Below are positions 33,038 to 40,582 of a DNA stretch of 64,000 bases, piece after piece. Below the pieces are notes generated by a model. The model ran no database searches. It worked only from the letters and a program-made list of their open reading frames with translations, and was not told the origin of the DNA. Both the position numbers and the translations under genes were made by a program. The DNA comes from Streptomyces sp. SAT1 (GTDB taxonomy: Bacteria; Actinomycetota; Actinomycetes; Streptomycetales; Streptomycetaceae), in contig NZ_CP015849.1 in NCBI RefSeq assembly GCF_001654495.1, positions 3,385,501 through 3,449,500 on the forward strand, in the 5' to 3' direction. Each line of letters begins with the position of its first letter. The stretch's first letter is position 1.

Positions 33038-34567
33038 TCAGTGGGGGTCCCGGGCCGGAGCGGGGGCGGGGCGGCGGGTGCGGGTGGGGTCGAGGAACCA
33101 GTGGCGGGCCGAGGCGAGCCACCAGACGGCGGCGAAGCCGAGGACGACCAGGACGGCGACGGGGGCGTAGTTGAAGGTCTGCCAGGTGACCGGGGAGACC
33201 TGGGGCAGCATGAAGAGGACCGTGATGACGCCGACCCAGGCCACCGCGACGACGCCGATCGGCCGGGACCAGCGGCCCAGGTGCCAGGGGCCGCGCTCGA
33301 AGGCGTCGCCCTTGCGGACCCGCAGCAGGGTGGGGATGACGTAGGCGATGTAGAGGCCGATCACCGCGATCGACGTCACGGCGGCGTACGCGGTCTCGTT
33401 GATCAGGTAGGGCAGGCCGAGGACGAGGGCGCCGAGCGCGGCCAGCCACACCGCGGCGACGGGGGTGCGGGTGCGCGGGCCCACGGTGTGCCACAGGCGG
33501 GAGAAGGGCAGCGCGCCGTCGCGGGAGAAGGCGTAGATCATGCGGCTGTTGGCCGTCACGGACGCCATGCCGCAGAACAGCTGGGCGCCGATCACCACGA
33601 GCAGCAGCAGCTTGCCCGCGCTCGCGCCGAGGGCGTCCAGCAGGATCTGGGCGGGCGGGGCGCCGGTCGGGGAGTCCAGGGCGCGGCCGTAGTCCTGGAT
33701 GGCGTAGGTGAAGCCGAGCAGCAGGACGAGCCCGGCGATCCAGGAGGTCCAGATGGAGCGGACGATGCCCTTGGGGCCGGCCGTGGCCGCGTCGTGGGTC
33801 TCCTCGGTCATGTGGGCGGAGGCGTCGTAGCCGGTGAAGGTGTACTGGGCCATCAGCAGGCCGAGCAGGACGACGTAGACGCCGCTGCCCCAGCCGGTGT
33901 TGTTCACGAAGTGGGTGAGGACGAACGACGTCGAGCGGTGGTGGTCGGGGACCAGGGCGAGCGCGGCCACGATCCCCGCGACGCCGAGCACGTGCCACCA
34001 CACGCTGACGCTGTTGAGGAAGGCGACGATGCGCACGCCGAAGGTGTTCAGCAGGCCGTGCAGCAGCAGGATCGCCGAGAAGAGGAGGACGGTGCGGCCG
34101 GGGGTGACCCCGAAGCCGAACTGGAGGTTCAGATACGCGCCGAGGAAGGACGCGGCGCCGAAGTCGATGCCCGCCGTCACCGCCACCTGGCCCAGCACGT
34201 TGAACCAGCCCGTGAACCACGCCCAGGCGGCGGCCGAGCGCGGCGGCGCCAGCCGGTGGGCCCAGAAGTACAGGCCGGCCGAGGTCGGGTACGCCGAGCA
34301 GATCTCGGCCATCGACAGGCCGACGAACAGCGTCATCAGACCCACGCCCACCCAGCCCCAGGTGATCACGGCGGGGCCGCCGGTGTTCATCCCGAAGAGG
34401 TACAGCGTGAGGCAGCCGGAGAGGACGGAGATGATCGTGAAGGAGACCGCGTAGTTGGCGAAGGCCGACATGCGGCGGGCGAGGACCTGCGTGTAGCCGA
34501 GCTGGGCCAGCCGTTCCTCGTCCGACGGCCCGGTGGTGCCGTGCACACTGGCGTCATCATCTGTCAT
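33038..34567 (-). CDS. APC-superfamily amino acid permease
   Basis: A 509-residue integral membrane transporter with about 12 hydrophobic segments. The family signature is clear: the first helix contains FANYAVSFTIISVLSGCLTLY, and FTGYDASAHMTEETHDA is the consensus loop between helices 5 and 6 in amino-acid/GABA-type permeases. I chose the ATG at 34567 (MTDDDASVHGTT). It would exchange or import an amino acid or amine across the cytoplasmic membrane; the substrate cannot be told. It is backbone DNA, monocistronic, next to tRNA-Lys. Confidence 0.88.
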   Translation of the reverse strand: MTDDDASVHGTTGPSDEERLAQLGYTQVLARRMSAFANYAVSFTIISVLSGCLTLYLFGMNTGGPAVITWGWVGVGLMTLFVGLSMAEICSAYPTSAGLYFWAHRLAPPRSAAAWAWFTGWFNVLGQVAVTAGIDFGAASFLGAYLNLQFGFGVTPGRTVLLFSAILLLHGLLNTFGVRIVAFLNSVSVWWHVLGVAGIVAALALVPDHHRSTSFVLTHFVNNTGWGSGVYVVLLGLLMAQYTFTGYDASAHMTEETHDAATAGPKGIVRSIWTSWIAGLVLLLGFTYAIQDYGRALDSPTGAPPAQILLDALGASAGKLLLLVVIGAQLFCGMASVTANSRMIYAFSRDGALPFSRLWHTVGPRTRTPVAAVWLAALGALVLGLPYLINETAYAAVTSIAVIGLYIAYVIPTLLRVRKGDAFERGPWHLGRWSRPIGVVAVAWVGVITVLFMLPQVSPVTWQTFNYAPVAVLVVLGFAAVWWLASARHWFLDPTRTRRPAPAPARDPH

Positions 34568-34628
34568 GACCCCAGCAATTCCCTCCCCGAGGGTGTGACA
34601 TGCCTCACGCTGAGGTCGCACGGGGATA

Positions 34629-34669
34629 CGGAAGGGCCCGTACGACTCGATGTCGTACGGGCCCTTCCG
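34629..34669 (-). terminator. Hairpin after the DEAD-box helicase gene
   Basis: Arms of 18 nt (34629-34646 and 34652-34669) enclose a five-base loop, with a core of GGGCCCGTACGAC. It lies 20 bp beyond the helicase stop and could also stop transcription from the other side. Confidence 0.82.
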
Positions 34670-34689
34670 GACAGTCGGCTCACACGGTG

Positions 34690-36978
34690 TCAGCCGTTGC
34701 GCTTCCAGCGCGGCTTGTCCTCGCGGCGGCCGAAGGAGCCGCCGCCGCGGTGGTCGTCACGGCGGCCGTAGGGGCGCTCGTGACCGCCGGTGCGGAAGCC
34801 GGGGCGGTCGCCGCCCTGGCGGTCGCGGTTGAACGGACGGTCGCTGCCGCGGTGTCCGCCGCGCTCGTCACGGCGGGCCGGACGGTCGTCACGGCGGAAG
34901 CCGCCACGGTCGTCACGCCGGTCGAAGGAACGGGGGGCGCGGTCGCCGCCGCGCTCACCGCGGTCACGGTCGTCGCGGCGGAAGCCGCCACGGTCGCCCC
35001 GGTCGTCCCGGCGCTCGAACGAACGGCCGCCACGGTCACGGTCACGGTCGAAGGAACGGTCCCGGTCGTCCCGGCGGAACCCGCCACGGTCACCACCGCG
35101 GTCGTTGCGGTCGGTCCGGTCGTTGCGGTCGTTGCGGTCGAAGGAACGGCCGCCGCGGTCGTCCCGGCGGAAGCCGCCCCGGTCACCGCGGTCACGGTCG
35201 TCGCGGCGGAAGCCGCCACGGTCGCCCCGGTCGTCCCGGCGCTCGAACGAACGGCCGCCACGGTCACGGTCACGGTCGAAGGAACGGTCCCGGTCGTCAC
35301 GGCGGAACCCGCCACGGTCACCACCGCGGTCGTCACGCCGCTCCCGGCGGTCGTACGACGGCGCCGAGGAGGCCGAGGAAGAGGACGGGGAGGAGTAGGA
35401 CGACGCGGGCGCCGTGCGCTCCTCGCGCTCCGCGCGGTCGACGTCCTGCGCCGCGGGCTGCTCCGGCACCGACACCTCGGCGATCCGCTCGGCCTCGGCC
35501 TGCGCCTCGGCCACCGCCGCCTCGGGGTCCTCGCCACGCTCGCGGGCGACCCGGGCGACCAGCCGGTCGGCCTCCTCGCGCAGCTCGGAGGCGCGCCGCT
35601 GCGCGCGCTCCAGCTGCTTGGTGAGGTGGGCGACCTCGCGCTCGGCCTGCTGCGCGGCGTTGCCCGCGGACTCGGCCTGCACCTCGGTCATCGAACGGGC
35701 GCCGGTGATCTCGGCGACCTCCGGCTCGAAGGCCGCGCCGCCCTGGATGATGTGGCGCGTGGCGTCGACGCCCGCGTCCTCCATGAGACGGAAGATCTGA
35801 CGGCGCTGGTGCGGCAGGGAGAGCGAGACGACCGTGCCGGTGCGGCCCGCGCGGGCGGTGCGGCCGGCCCGGTGCAGGTAGTCCTTGTGGTCGCCGGCCG
35901 GGTCGACGTTCAGCACGAGGTCGATGCCGTCGACGTGGATGCCGCGGGCGGCGACGTCGGTGGCGACCAGGACGTTGACGTAACCGTCCTTGAAGTCGGC
36001 CAGGGTGCGGGTGCGCGCACCCTGGGTCATGCCGCCGTGCAGCGCGTCGGACTTCACCCCGGCGTCGCGCAGCTGCTCGGCCACGCGGTCCGCGCCGAGC
36101 TGGGTGCGCACGAAGATGATGGTGCGGCCCTTGCGGGAGGCGATGGCCGCGGTGACCGGCGCCTTGTCCTTGGGCTTCACGACCAGGATGTGGTGCGACA
36201 TGGTCGTCACCGCGCCCTGGGCGGCGTCGACCTCGTGGCTCACCGGGTCGGTGAGGTAGCGGTCGACGAGGGTCTTGATCTCGTTCTCCATGGTGGCGGA
36301 GAACAGCATCCGCTGGCCGCCCGCCGGGATCTGGTCGAGCAGCTCGGTGACCTCGGGCAGGAAGCCCAGGTCGGACATCTGGTCGGCCTCGTCGAGGACG
36401 GCGATCCGCACGTCCTCCAGGGAGCAGGCGCCGCGGTTGATGATGTCGCGCAGCCGGCCCGGGGTGGCGACCAGGACGTCGACGCCCTTCTCCAGGGCGT
36501 AGATCTGGTTGCCCATGGAGGTGCCGCCGCAGACGACCTTCATCTTGAGGCCGAGGACGTCGCCGTAGGGCTGGAGCGCGTCGGCGACCTGCATCGCCAG
36601 CTCGCGGGTCGGGGTGAGGATGACGGCGCGCGGCTTGTGCTTCTGGGTGCGCCCGCCGGCCAGGGTGGCCAGGGTGGGCAGACCGAAGGAGAGGGTCTTG
36701 CCGGAGCCTGTGCGGCCGCGGCCGAGGATGTCCTTGCCGGCCAGGGCGTCCGGGATGGACGCGGCCTGGATCGGGAAGGGGGTGGTCACGCCGTTCTGCG
36801 CGAGCTTGCGCACGACACCCTCGGGCAGGCCGAGGTCGGCGAAGGTGATCTCGGGGGCCCGCTCCTCGGTGCCCTCGGGAGCCTCGGCGCCGGCCTGGTC
36901 GTCCAGGAGCTGCGGGTTCTCGGGGGCGTCCTCGGTGCTCTCGGGCACGACGACGTGATCAGTACTGGCAATGGACAT
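34690..36978 (-). CDS. DEAD-box RNA helicase with RGG-type repeat tail
   Basis: A 762-residue RhlE/CsdA-like RNA helicase. Motifs in order: Q-motif FADLGLPEGVVRKLAQNGVTTPFPIQ, I GRGRTGSGKT, Ia PTRELAMQ, II VLDEADQMSD, III FSATM, V ATDVAARGIHVDGID, VI HRAGRTARAG. A coiled segment follows (QAEREVAHLTKQLERAQRRA), then about 200 residues of Arg/Asp/Gly repeats (DDRGGFRRDDR, DRDRGGRSFERRDDR), a disordered RNA-binding tail. The tail contains two long near-identical blocks. It unwinds RNA duplexes, probably in ribosome assembly or mRNA decay and cold adaptation. The start is MSIASTDHVV at 36978. Confidence 0.92.
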   Translation of the reverse strand: MSIASTDHVVVPESTEDAPENPQLLDDQAGAEAPEGTEERAPEITFADLGLPEGVVRKLAQNGVTTPFPIQAASIPDALAGKDILGRGRTGSGKTLSFGLPTLATLAGGRTQKHKPRAVILTPTRELAMQVADALQPYGDVLGLKMKVVCGGTSMGNQIYALEKGVDVLVATPGRLRDIINRGACSLEDVRIAVLDEADQMSDLGFLPEVTELLDQIPAGGQRMLFSATMENEIKTLVDRYLTDPVSHEVDAAQGAVTTMSHHILVVKPKDKAPVTAAIASRKGRTIIFVRTQLGADRVAEQLRDAGVKSDALHGGMTQGARTRTLADFKDGYVNVLVATDVAARGIHVDGIDLVLNVDPAGDHKDYLHRAGRTARAGRTGTVVSLSLPHQRRQIFRLMEDAGVDATRHIIQGGAAFEPEVAEITGARSMTEVQAESAGNAAQQAEREVAHLTKQLERAQRRASELREEADRLVARVARERGEDPEAAVAEAQAEAERIAEVSVPEQPAAQDVDRAEREERTAPASSYSSPSSSSASSAPSYDRRERRDDRGGDRGGFRRDDRDRSFDRDRDRGGRSFERRDDRGDRGGFRRDDRDRGDRGGFRRDDRGGRSFDRNDRNDRTDRNDRGGDRGGFRRDDRDRSFDRDRDRGGRSFERRDDRGDRGGFRRDDRDRGERGGDRAPRSFDRRDDRGGFRRDDRPARRDERGGHRGSDRPFNRDRQGGDRPGFRTGGHERPYGRRDDHRGGGSFGRREDKPRWKRNG
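34960..35310. repeat. Duplicated blocks in the helicase RGG tail
   Basis: Two blocks of roughly 100 bp (about 34975-35085 and 35195-35310) are nearly identical and encode the same RDRSFDRDRDRGGRSF plus ERRDDRGDRGGFRRDDRDRG stretch. They are in frame and are likely to expand or contract by recombination. Confidence 0.75.
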
Positions 36979-37099
36979 GCGAATGCGAAACCTTCCGGAG
37001 TCTCGTCGGCACGCGCCCGTCAACTCCGTGTTTCGCACCACGACCGCCTCGATGCGGTCCGCCACGGCAAGGGAGAGTACGCGCCACACGGCGCGCTCT

Positions 37100-37141
37100 T
37101 CATGGGCGCCGGGCAAATGGGATCAAACGATCTACTAGCAT
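37100..37141 (-). CDS. Leader peptide upstream of the DEAD-box helicase
   Basis: A 13-codon frame (MLVDRLIPFARRP, stop TGA) starts at an ATG at 37141 behind an excellent ribosome site (GGGGAGGAAGG). It ends about 120 bp before the helicase start on the same strand. It includes a CTA leucine codon, unusual in Streptomyces. The strong ribosome site in a region with no other gene points to a translated leader that may control helicase expression; this is inference. Confidence 0.5.
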   Translation of the reverse strand: MLVDRLIPFARRP

Positions 37142-37196
37142 ACGCACCTTCCTCCCCTTGAGGCAAACCGAGCCCGAGGGCGGACGAAGCCGCAGG

Positions 37197-37742
37197 TCAG
37201 ACGTGTGCCCGGCCGGGGCGGCGCAGGCTGCCCGGCGCGGGCGCCGGTTCCCGCTGCGCCAGCTGGGTCCCGGTGCCCTCGTGCGCCGAGGACGACGGCT
37301 CGGCGACCGTCGGGTCGGGCGAGGCGGGCGGCGACGGCGACGCGGGCGGCTGCTCCGGCGGCGGCGCGGACGTCTGCGGCGGCTCCGGCACCACCTCGGT
37401 GGGCGCCGGGTCGCCCGCGGGCGGCGGACCGCCGGGCCGGCCGGGCGCCGGGGCCGACGCGCTCGGGGCGCCGGTGGCCGGGGCCGAACCGGACGGCTCC
37501 CCGCTCGGCGAGCCCTTCTCCTTCTTCCCGTGCCCGTGCTTGCCGTCGCCGGCCCCGGCCCGGTCCGCGGCGGCGCCGGACACCGCCGCCGCGCCGCCGG
37601 GCACCTCACCGCCGCCATGCGCGGCGGAGTGCGAGGGCCGGGCCCCGCCACCGGCCTCCTCTCCCACGCTCACACAGCCGGTGGCGGCGGCGAGTGCGGC
37701 GAGCGCGGCGGCGAGACGGACGGATACGGGCAAGGGGCGCAC
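37197..37742 (-). CDS. Putative lipoprotein, Pro/Ala/Ser-rich
   Basis: A 181-residue secreted protein starting at a GTG at 37742 (GGAGGTGG upstream). The signal peptide VRLAAALAALAAATGC ends in a lipobox (A-A-T-G-C), so it is probably lipidated and anchored outside the membrane. The rest is low-complexity Pro/Ala/Gly/Ser with a short basic patch (GKHGHGKKEKG). No domain is recognised; probably a disordered cell-wall spacer protein. Confidence 0.65.
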   Translation of the reverse strand: MRPLPVSVRLAAALAALAAATGCVSVGEEAGGGARPSHSAAHGGGEVPGGAAAVSGAAADRAGAGDGKHGHGKKEKGSPSGEPSGSAPATGAPSASAPAPGRPGGPPPAGDPAPTEVVPEPPQTSAPPPEQPPASPSPPASPDPTVAEPSSSAHEGTGTQLAQREPAPAPGSLRRPGRAHV

Positions 37743-37824
37743 GGAAGCCACCTCCGGGAGGGAGAAGTCGCCGTGCCCAACTCCCGGCGCCCCGGCGAGG
37801 ACACGCCGGAGCACCGGACGGACC

Positions 37825-38175
37825 TCAGCCGTAGCCCAGGGCGTGCAGCCGGGCGTCGTCGATGCCGAAGTGGTGCGCGATCTCGTGCACCACGGTCACC
37901 TCGGTCTCCGCGACGACGTCCTCGCGGGTGTCGCACATGCGCAGCGTCGGCCCCCGGTAGACGGTGATCCGGTCGGGCAGCACGCCCGCGTACCACTCGC
38001 CGCGCTCGGTCAGCGGGGTGCCCTCGTAGAGCCCGAGCAGGTCGGGGTCGCCGGCGGGCGGCTCGTCCTCGACGAACACCGCGACGTTGTCCATCAGCCG
38101 CGTCAGCTCCGGCGGGATCCGGTCGAGCGCCTCGGCGACCAGTTCCTCGAACTCCTCGCGCGTCATCTCCAGCAC
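37825..38175 (-). CDS. Zincin-like metallopeptidase family protein
   Basis: A 116-residue protein with a single H-E-x-x-H zinc motif (TVVHEIAHHFGIDDARLHALG) near the C-terminus, the mark of the small actinobacterial metallopeptidase family (formerly DUF1025). The body (LMDNVAVFVEDEPPAGDPDLLGLYEG) is typical. I chose GTG at 38175; an ATG three codons later is possible. No signal peptide, so it acts in the cytoplasm. The substrate is unknown. Confidence 0.85.
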   Translation of the reverse strand: MLEMTREEFEELVAEALDRIPPELTRLMDNVAVFVEDEPPAGDPDLLGLYEGTPLTERGEWYAGVLPDRITVYRGPTLRMCDTREDVVAETEVTVVHEIAHHFGIDDARLHALGYG

Positions 38176-38302
38176 ACGCCCATTGTCCGGTACGGCGGGC
38201 CGGCGCGGGGTCCGCTGCGCCGGGAACCCGCGTCCGGAGCGGGGCCCGGCCGGTGTCCGCCCGGCGCGCATATCCGCCGACGCGGCCGGGCATACGCGCC
38301 CA

Positions 38303-40003
38303 ATGGCTCGCGTCCGCCTCGCAGACCTGGACCTCCCGTACCGCCGCGGCGCCCGGCGCGGCGCCGCCCGTCCCCTGACCGCCACCGCGCCGCTGACCGC
38401 CAACGCGCCGCATCCCTGGCTCCGGGCCCTGGGCCTGGTGACCGTCGTGATCGCCGGTGCCTGGCTGGGGCTGCTGACCGTCGGCGACGTACGCGTCCCG
38501 GTCGGCCCCGTCAACACGACGATGACGCTGCGCCCCTCCCTGAGCGGCGGCACGAAGATCAATGTCTCGCCGCTGGGCGCTCTGCGCCTGGACAGCCACA
38601 CCGCCCCGGTCCGGCTGGACGTGAACGTCGACCAGCTCGACCCGGAGCGCGCCCAGGCCCTCGTCGACCATCCCGAGCGGCTCTCCGGGCTCCAGGACGA
38701 GGTCGCGCACGACGTGGAGCACGGCACCTTCGACCTGGCCCTGCGCTCCACGGTGGCGGTGGTCGCCGGGGCCACCGCCCTGGGCCTGGCCGTCTACCGC
38801 CGGCCGCGCCGCGCGCTGGCGGCCGGGGGACTGGCCCTGGCCCTGCTCGCCGCGTCCGGGGCGAGCGCGTACGCCACCTGGAACCCGAAGTCGGTGCTGG
38901 AGCCGCGGTTCTCCGGGCTGCTCTCCTCGGCGCCCTCGCTGGTGGGCGACGCGCGCAGCATCGTCACCGAGTTCGACGTGTACCAGCGGGAGCTGGCCCG
39001 TCTGGTGACGAACGTGACCAAGCTGTACGACGTCACCTCGACGCTCCCCGCCTACCAGCCGGACCCGACGACCATCCGGGTGCTGCACGTCTCCGACATC
39101 CATCTCAACCCGGCGAGCTGGAAGATCATCGCCTCGCTGGTGGAGCAGTACAAGGTGGACGTGATCGTCGACTCCGGCGACACGATGGACCACGGCACGG
39201 CGGCGGAGAACGGCTTCCTCGACCCGGTGGCCGATCTGGGCGTGCCCTACGTCTGGGTACGCGGCAACCACGACTCGCTGACCACACAGCACCGCCTGGA
39301 GCGGATGAAGAACGTGCACGTGCTGGACGACGGCCGCGCCGAGACGGTGGCGGGACTGCGCTTCGCCGGGATCGGCGACCCGCAGTTCACCCCGGACCGC
39401 TCGGCGGCGACGGGCGGTGACGCGGCGGAGCGGCTGGCGGGCGCCCGGCTGGCGTCGGCGCTGCGGGACCAGCGGGCCGCCGGCACCCCGGTCGACATCG
39501 CCGTCGCCCATGAACCACTGGCGGCCCGGGAGACGGACGGCGCGGTGCCGCTGGTGCTGTGCGGGCATCTGCACCACGAGGGCACGGAGATCCTCCCCTA
39601 CGGCACCCGGCTGCGCAGGGAGGGCTCGACGGGCGGCAGCGGACTGCGCGCGGTCGAGCAGGAGCATCCCGCCCCCGTGGAGGCGTCGGTCCTCTACGTC
39701 GACCGGGACAGCCGCCGCCTCCAGGCGTGGGACGCGATCAAGCTGGGCGGACTGGGTCTGACGACCGCGGAGGTGAGCCGCCATCTGCCCGAGGAGAACC
39801 GGCCGGGCGCCGCCCCCACGCCCTCGGCGCCCTCCTCGTCACCGACCTCGCCGCCACCCTCTTCACCGCCCTCGCCACCGGCTTCGGCACCCTCCCGGGC
39901 CGCCTCCCCGCCGGGCTCGTCAACGGTTTTGGCGATACCCCCCGGCATCCCATATGCTTCTCACGTCCCCGACGCGCTGAGAAGCGCCCAGGCGGGCCGA
40001 TAG
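38303..40003 (+). CDS. Membrane-anchored metallophosphoesterase
   Basis: A 566-residue protein with a cytoplasmic leader, a first membrane helix (LGLVTVVIAGAWLGLLTVGD) and a second near residues 150-195. The calcineurin-type phosphoesterase domain follows: HVSDIHLNP (D-x-H), DVIVDSGDTMDHG (G-D), WVRGNHDS (G-N-H-D), AVAHEPLAA and LCGHLHHEG (G-H-x-H), all metal ligands present. The tail is Pro/Ser-rich. The enzyme faces outside or lies at the membrane and hydrolyses an unknown phosphoester. Its TAG stop (40001-40003) shares its last base with the first base of tRNA-Glu. Confidence 0.87.
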   Translation: MARVRLADLDLPYRRGARRGAARPLTATAPLTANAPHPWLRALGLVTVVIAGAWLGLLTVGDVRVPVGPVNTTMTLRPSLSGGTKINVSPLGALRLDSHTAPVRLDVNVDQLDPERAQALVDHPERLSGLQDEVAHDVEHGTFDLALRSTVAVVAGATALGLAVYRRPRRALAAGGLALALLAASGASAYATWNPKSVLEPRFSGLLSSAPSLVGDARSIVTEFDVYQRELARLVTNVTKLYDVTSTLPAYQPDPTTIRVLHVSDIHLNPASWKIIASLVEQYKVDVIVDSGDTMDHGTAAENGFLDPVADLGVPYVWVRGNHDSLTTQHRLERMKNVHVLDDGRAETVAGLRFAGIGDPQFTPDRSAATGGDAAERLAGARLASALRDQRAAGTPVDIAVAHEPLAARETDGAVPLVLCGHLHHEGTEILPYGTRLRREGSTGGSGLRAVEQEHPAPVEASVLYVDRDSRRLQAWDAIKLGGLGLTTAEVSRHLPEENRPGAAPTPSAPSSSPTSPPPSSPPSPPASAPSRAASPPGSSTVLAIPPGIPYASHVPDALRSAQAGR

Positions 40004-40075
40004 CCCTCATCGTCTAGCGGCCTAGGACGCCGCCCTTTCAAGGCGGTAGCACGGGTTCGAATCCCGTTGGGGGCA
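40003..40075 (+). tRNA. tRNA-Glu (TTC)
   Basis: A 73-nt cloverleaf with acceptor GCCCTCA pairing with TGGGGGC (one U-G), anticodon arm CCGCC-CTTTCAA-GGCGG (anticodon TTC) and T-loop GTTCGAATC. Its 3' end lies in the 151-bp repeat that also occurs at 52245, so it is the likely integration target of island 2. Confidence 0.95.
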
Positions 40076-40202
40076 CGCAGTACGGTGTGCGAGACTGATC
40101 CCGGTCAGTTCACACACTGCCATATGGTCCTGTGGAGCAGCTTGGAGTGCTCGCCACCCTGTCAAGGTGGAGGCCGCGGGTTCAAATCCCGTCAGGACCG
40201 CT
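40052..40202. repeat. Direct repeat, left end of island 2 (151 bp)
   Basis: Identical to 52245-52395. It covers the T-arm and 3' end of tRNA-Glu, the spacer and a complete tRNA-Asp. Left of 40052 the tRNA-Glu is complete; left of 52245 the sequence is unrelated, so the right copy is the displaced one. Confidence 0.93.
40126..40200 (+). tRNA. tRNA-Asp (GTC), copy on island 2
   Basis: A 75-nt cloverleaf, acceptor GGTCCTG/CAGGACC, anticodon loop CTGTCAA (GTC). The sequence is identical to the copies at 52319-52393 and 57942-58016. Confidence 0.95.
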
Positions 40203-40227
40203 TGCAGATCACTTCGGTGAACTGCGT

Positions 40228-40304
40228 GGCTGGGTAGCTCAGTTGGTACGAGCGATCGCCTGAAAAGCGATAGGTCGCCGGTTCGATCCCGGCCCCAGCC
40301 ACCA
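40228..40304 (+). tRNA. tRNA-Phe (GAA), variant with encoded CCA
   Basis: Acceptor GGCTGGG/CCCAGCC followed by A and an encoded CCA. The anticodon loop CTGAAAA gives GAA. Compared with the copy at 52418 the anticodon stem differs by paired changes (GATCGCC/GCGAT versus GTCCGCC/GCGGA) and the T-arm by one base (GATCC versus GACCC). Compensated stem changes indicate a functional but separately evolved gene, probably brought by the island. Confidence 0.93.
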
Positions 40305-40307
40305 TAA

Positions 40308-40343
40308 ACAGAGTCCCGGACGTCATGGCGTCCGGGGCTCTGT
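40308..40343 (+). terminator. Terminator after the island tRNA cluster
   Basis: Arms ACAGAGTCCCGGACG and CGTCCGGGGCTCTGT (one mismatch) around a six-base loop, followed by TGTTG, directly after tRNA-Phe. Confidence 0.8.
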
Positions 40344-40410
40344 TGTTGTGTGCCCCAGCAAAGATTCTAGTCTGACAGCAATCGGCTCCAGAGCCCTACC
40401 GATGCTGACA

Positions 40411-40432
40411 CGGTGCTGACATGTCAGCACCG
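40411..40432. repeat. Perfect 22-bp palindrome, left end of island 2
   Basis: Core GTGCTGACATGTCAGCAC (40413-40430) extended by CG on each side; a further TGCTGACA half-site precedes it at 40403. The same arms recur at 52126-52143 near the other end. It lies in the 239-bp gap between the tRNA terminator and the helicase gene, where no other gene is seen. Confidence 0.85.
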
Positions 40433-40582
40433 GAATGGCACCGTTTCGGGCTCTCGCCCCCCTCTCGCTCCCGCGCAGAACCCGTGCTCCTCCAGAGCCG
40501 CGCCACATGCTGCCCCATGCGGCAAACCGCAGAGTTACAGTGCACGCTCAGGTAGGCCAATGCCAGGAGTGGGGAGCCAAAG

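Noticed and set aside
34600..37161. 853-codon plus-strand frame with Val/Ala-rich translation
   Set aside because: It is the exact antisense of the DEAD-box helicase; its repeats mirror the RGG tail.
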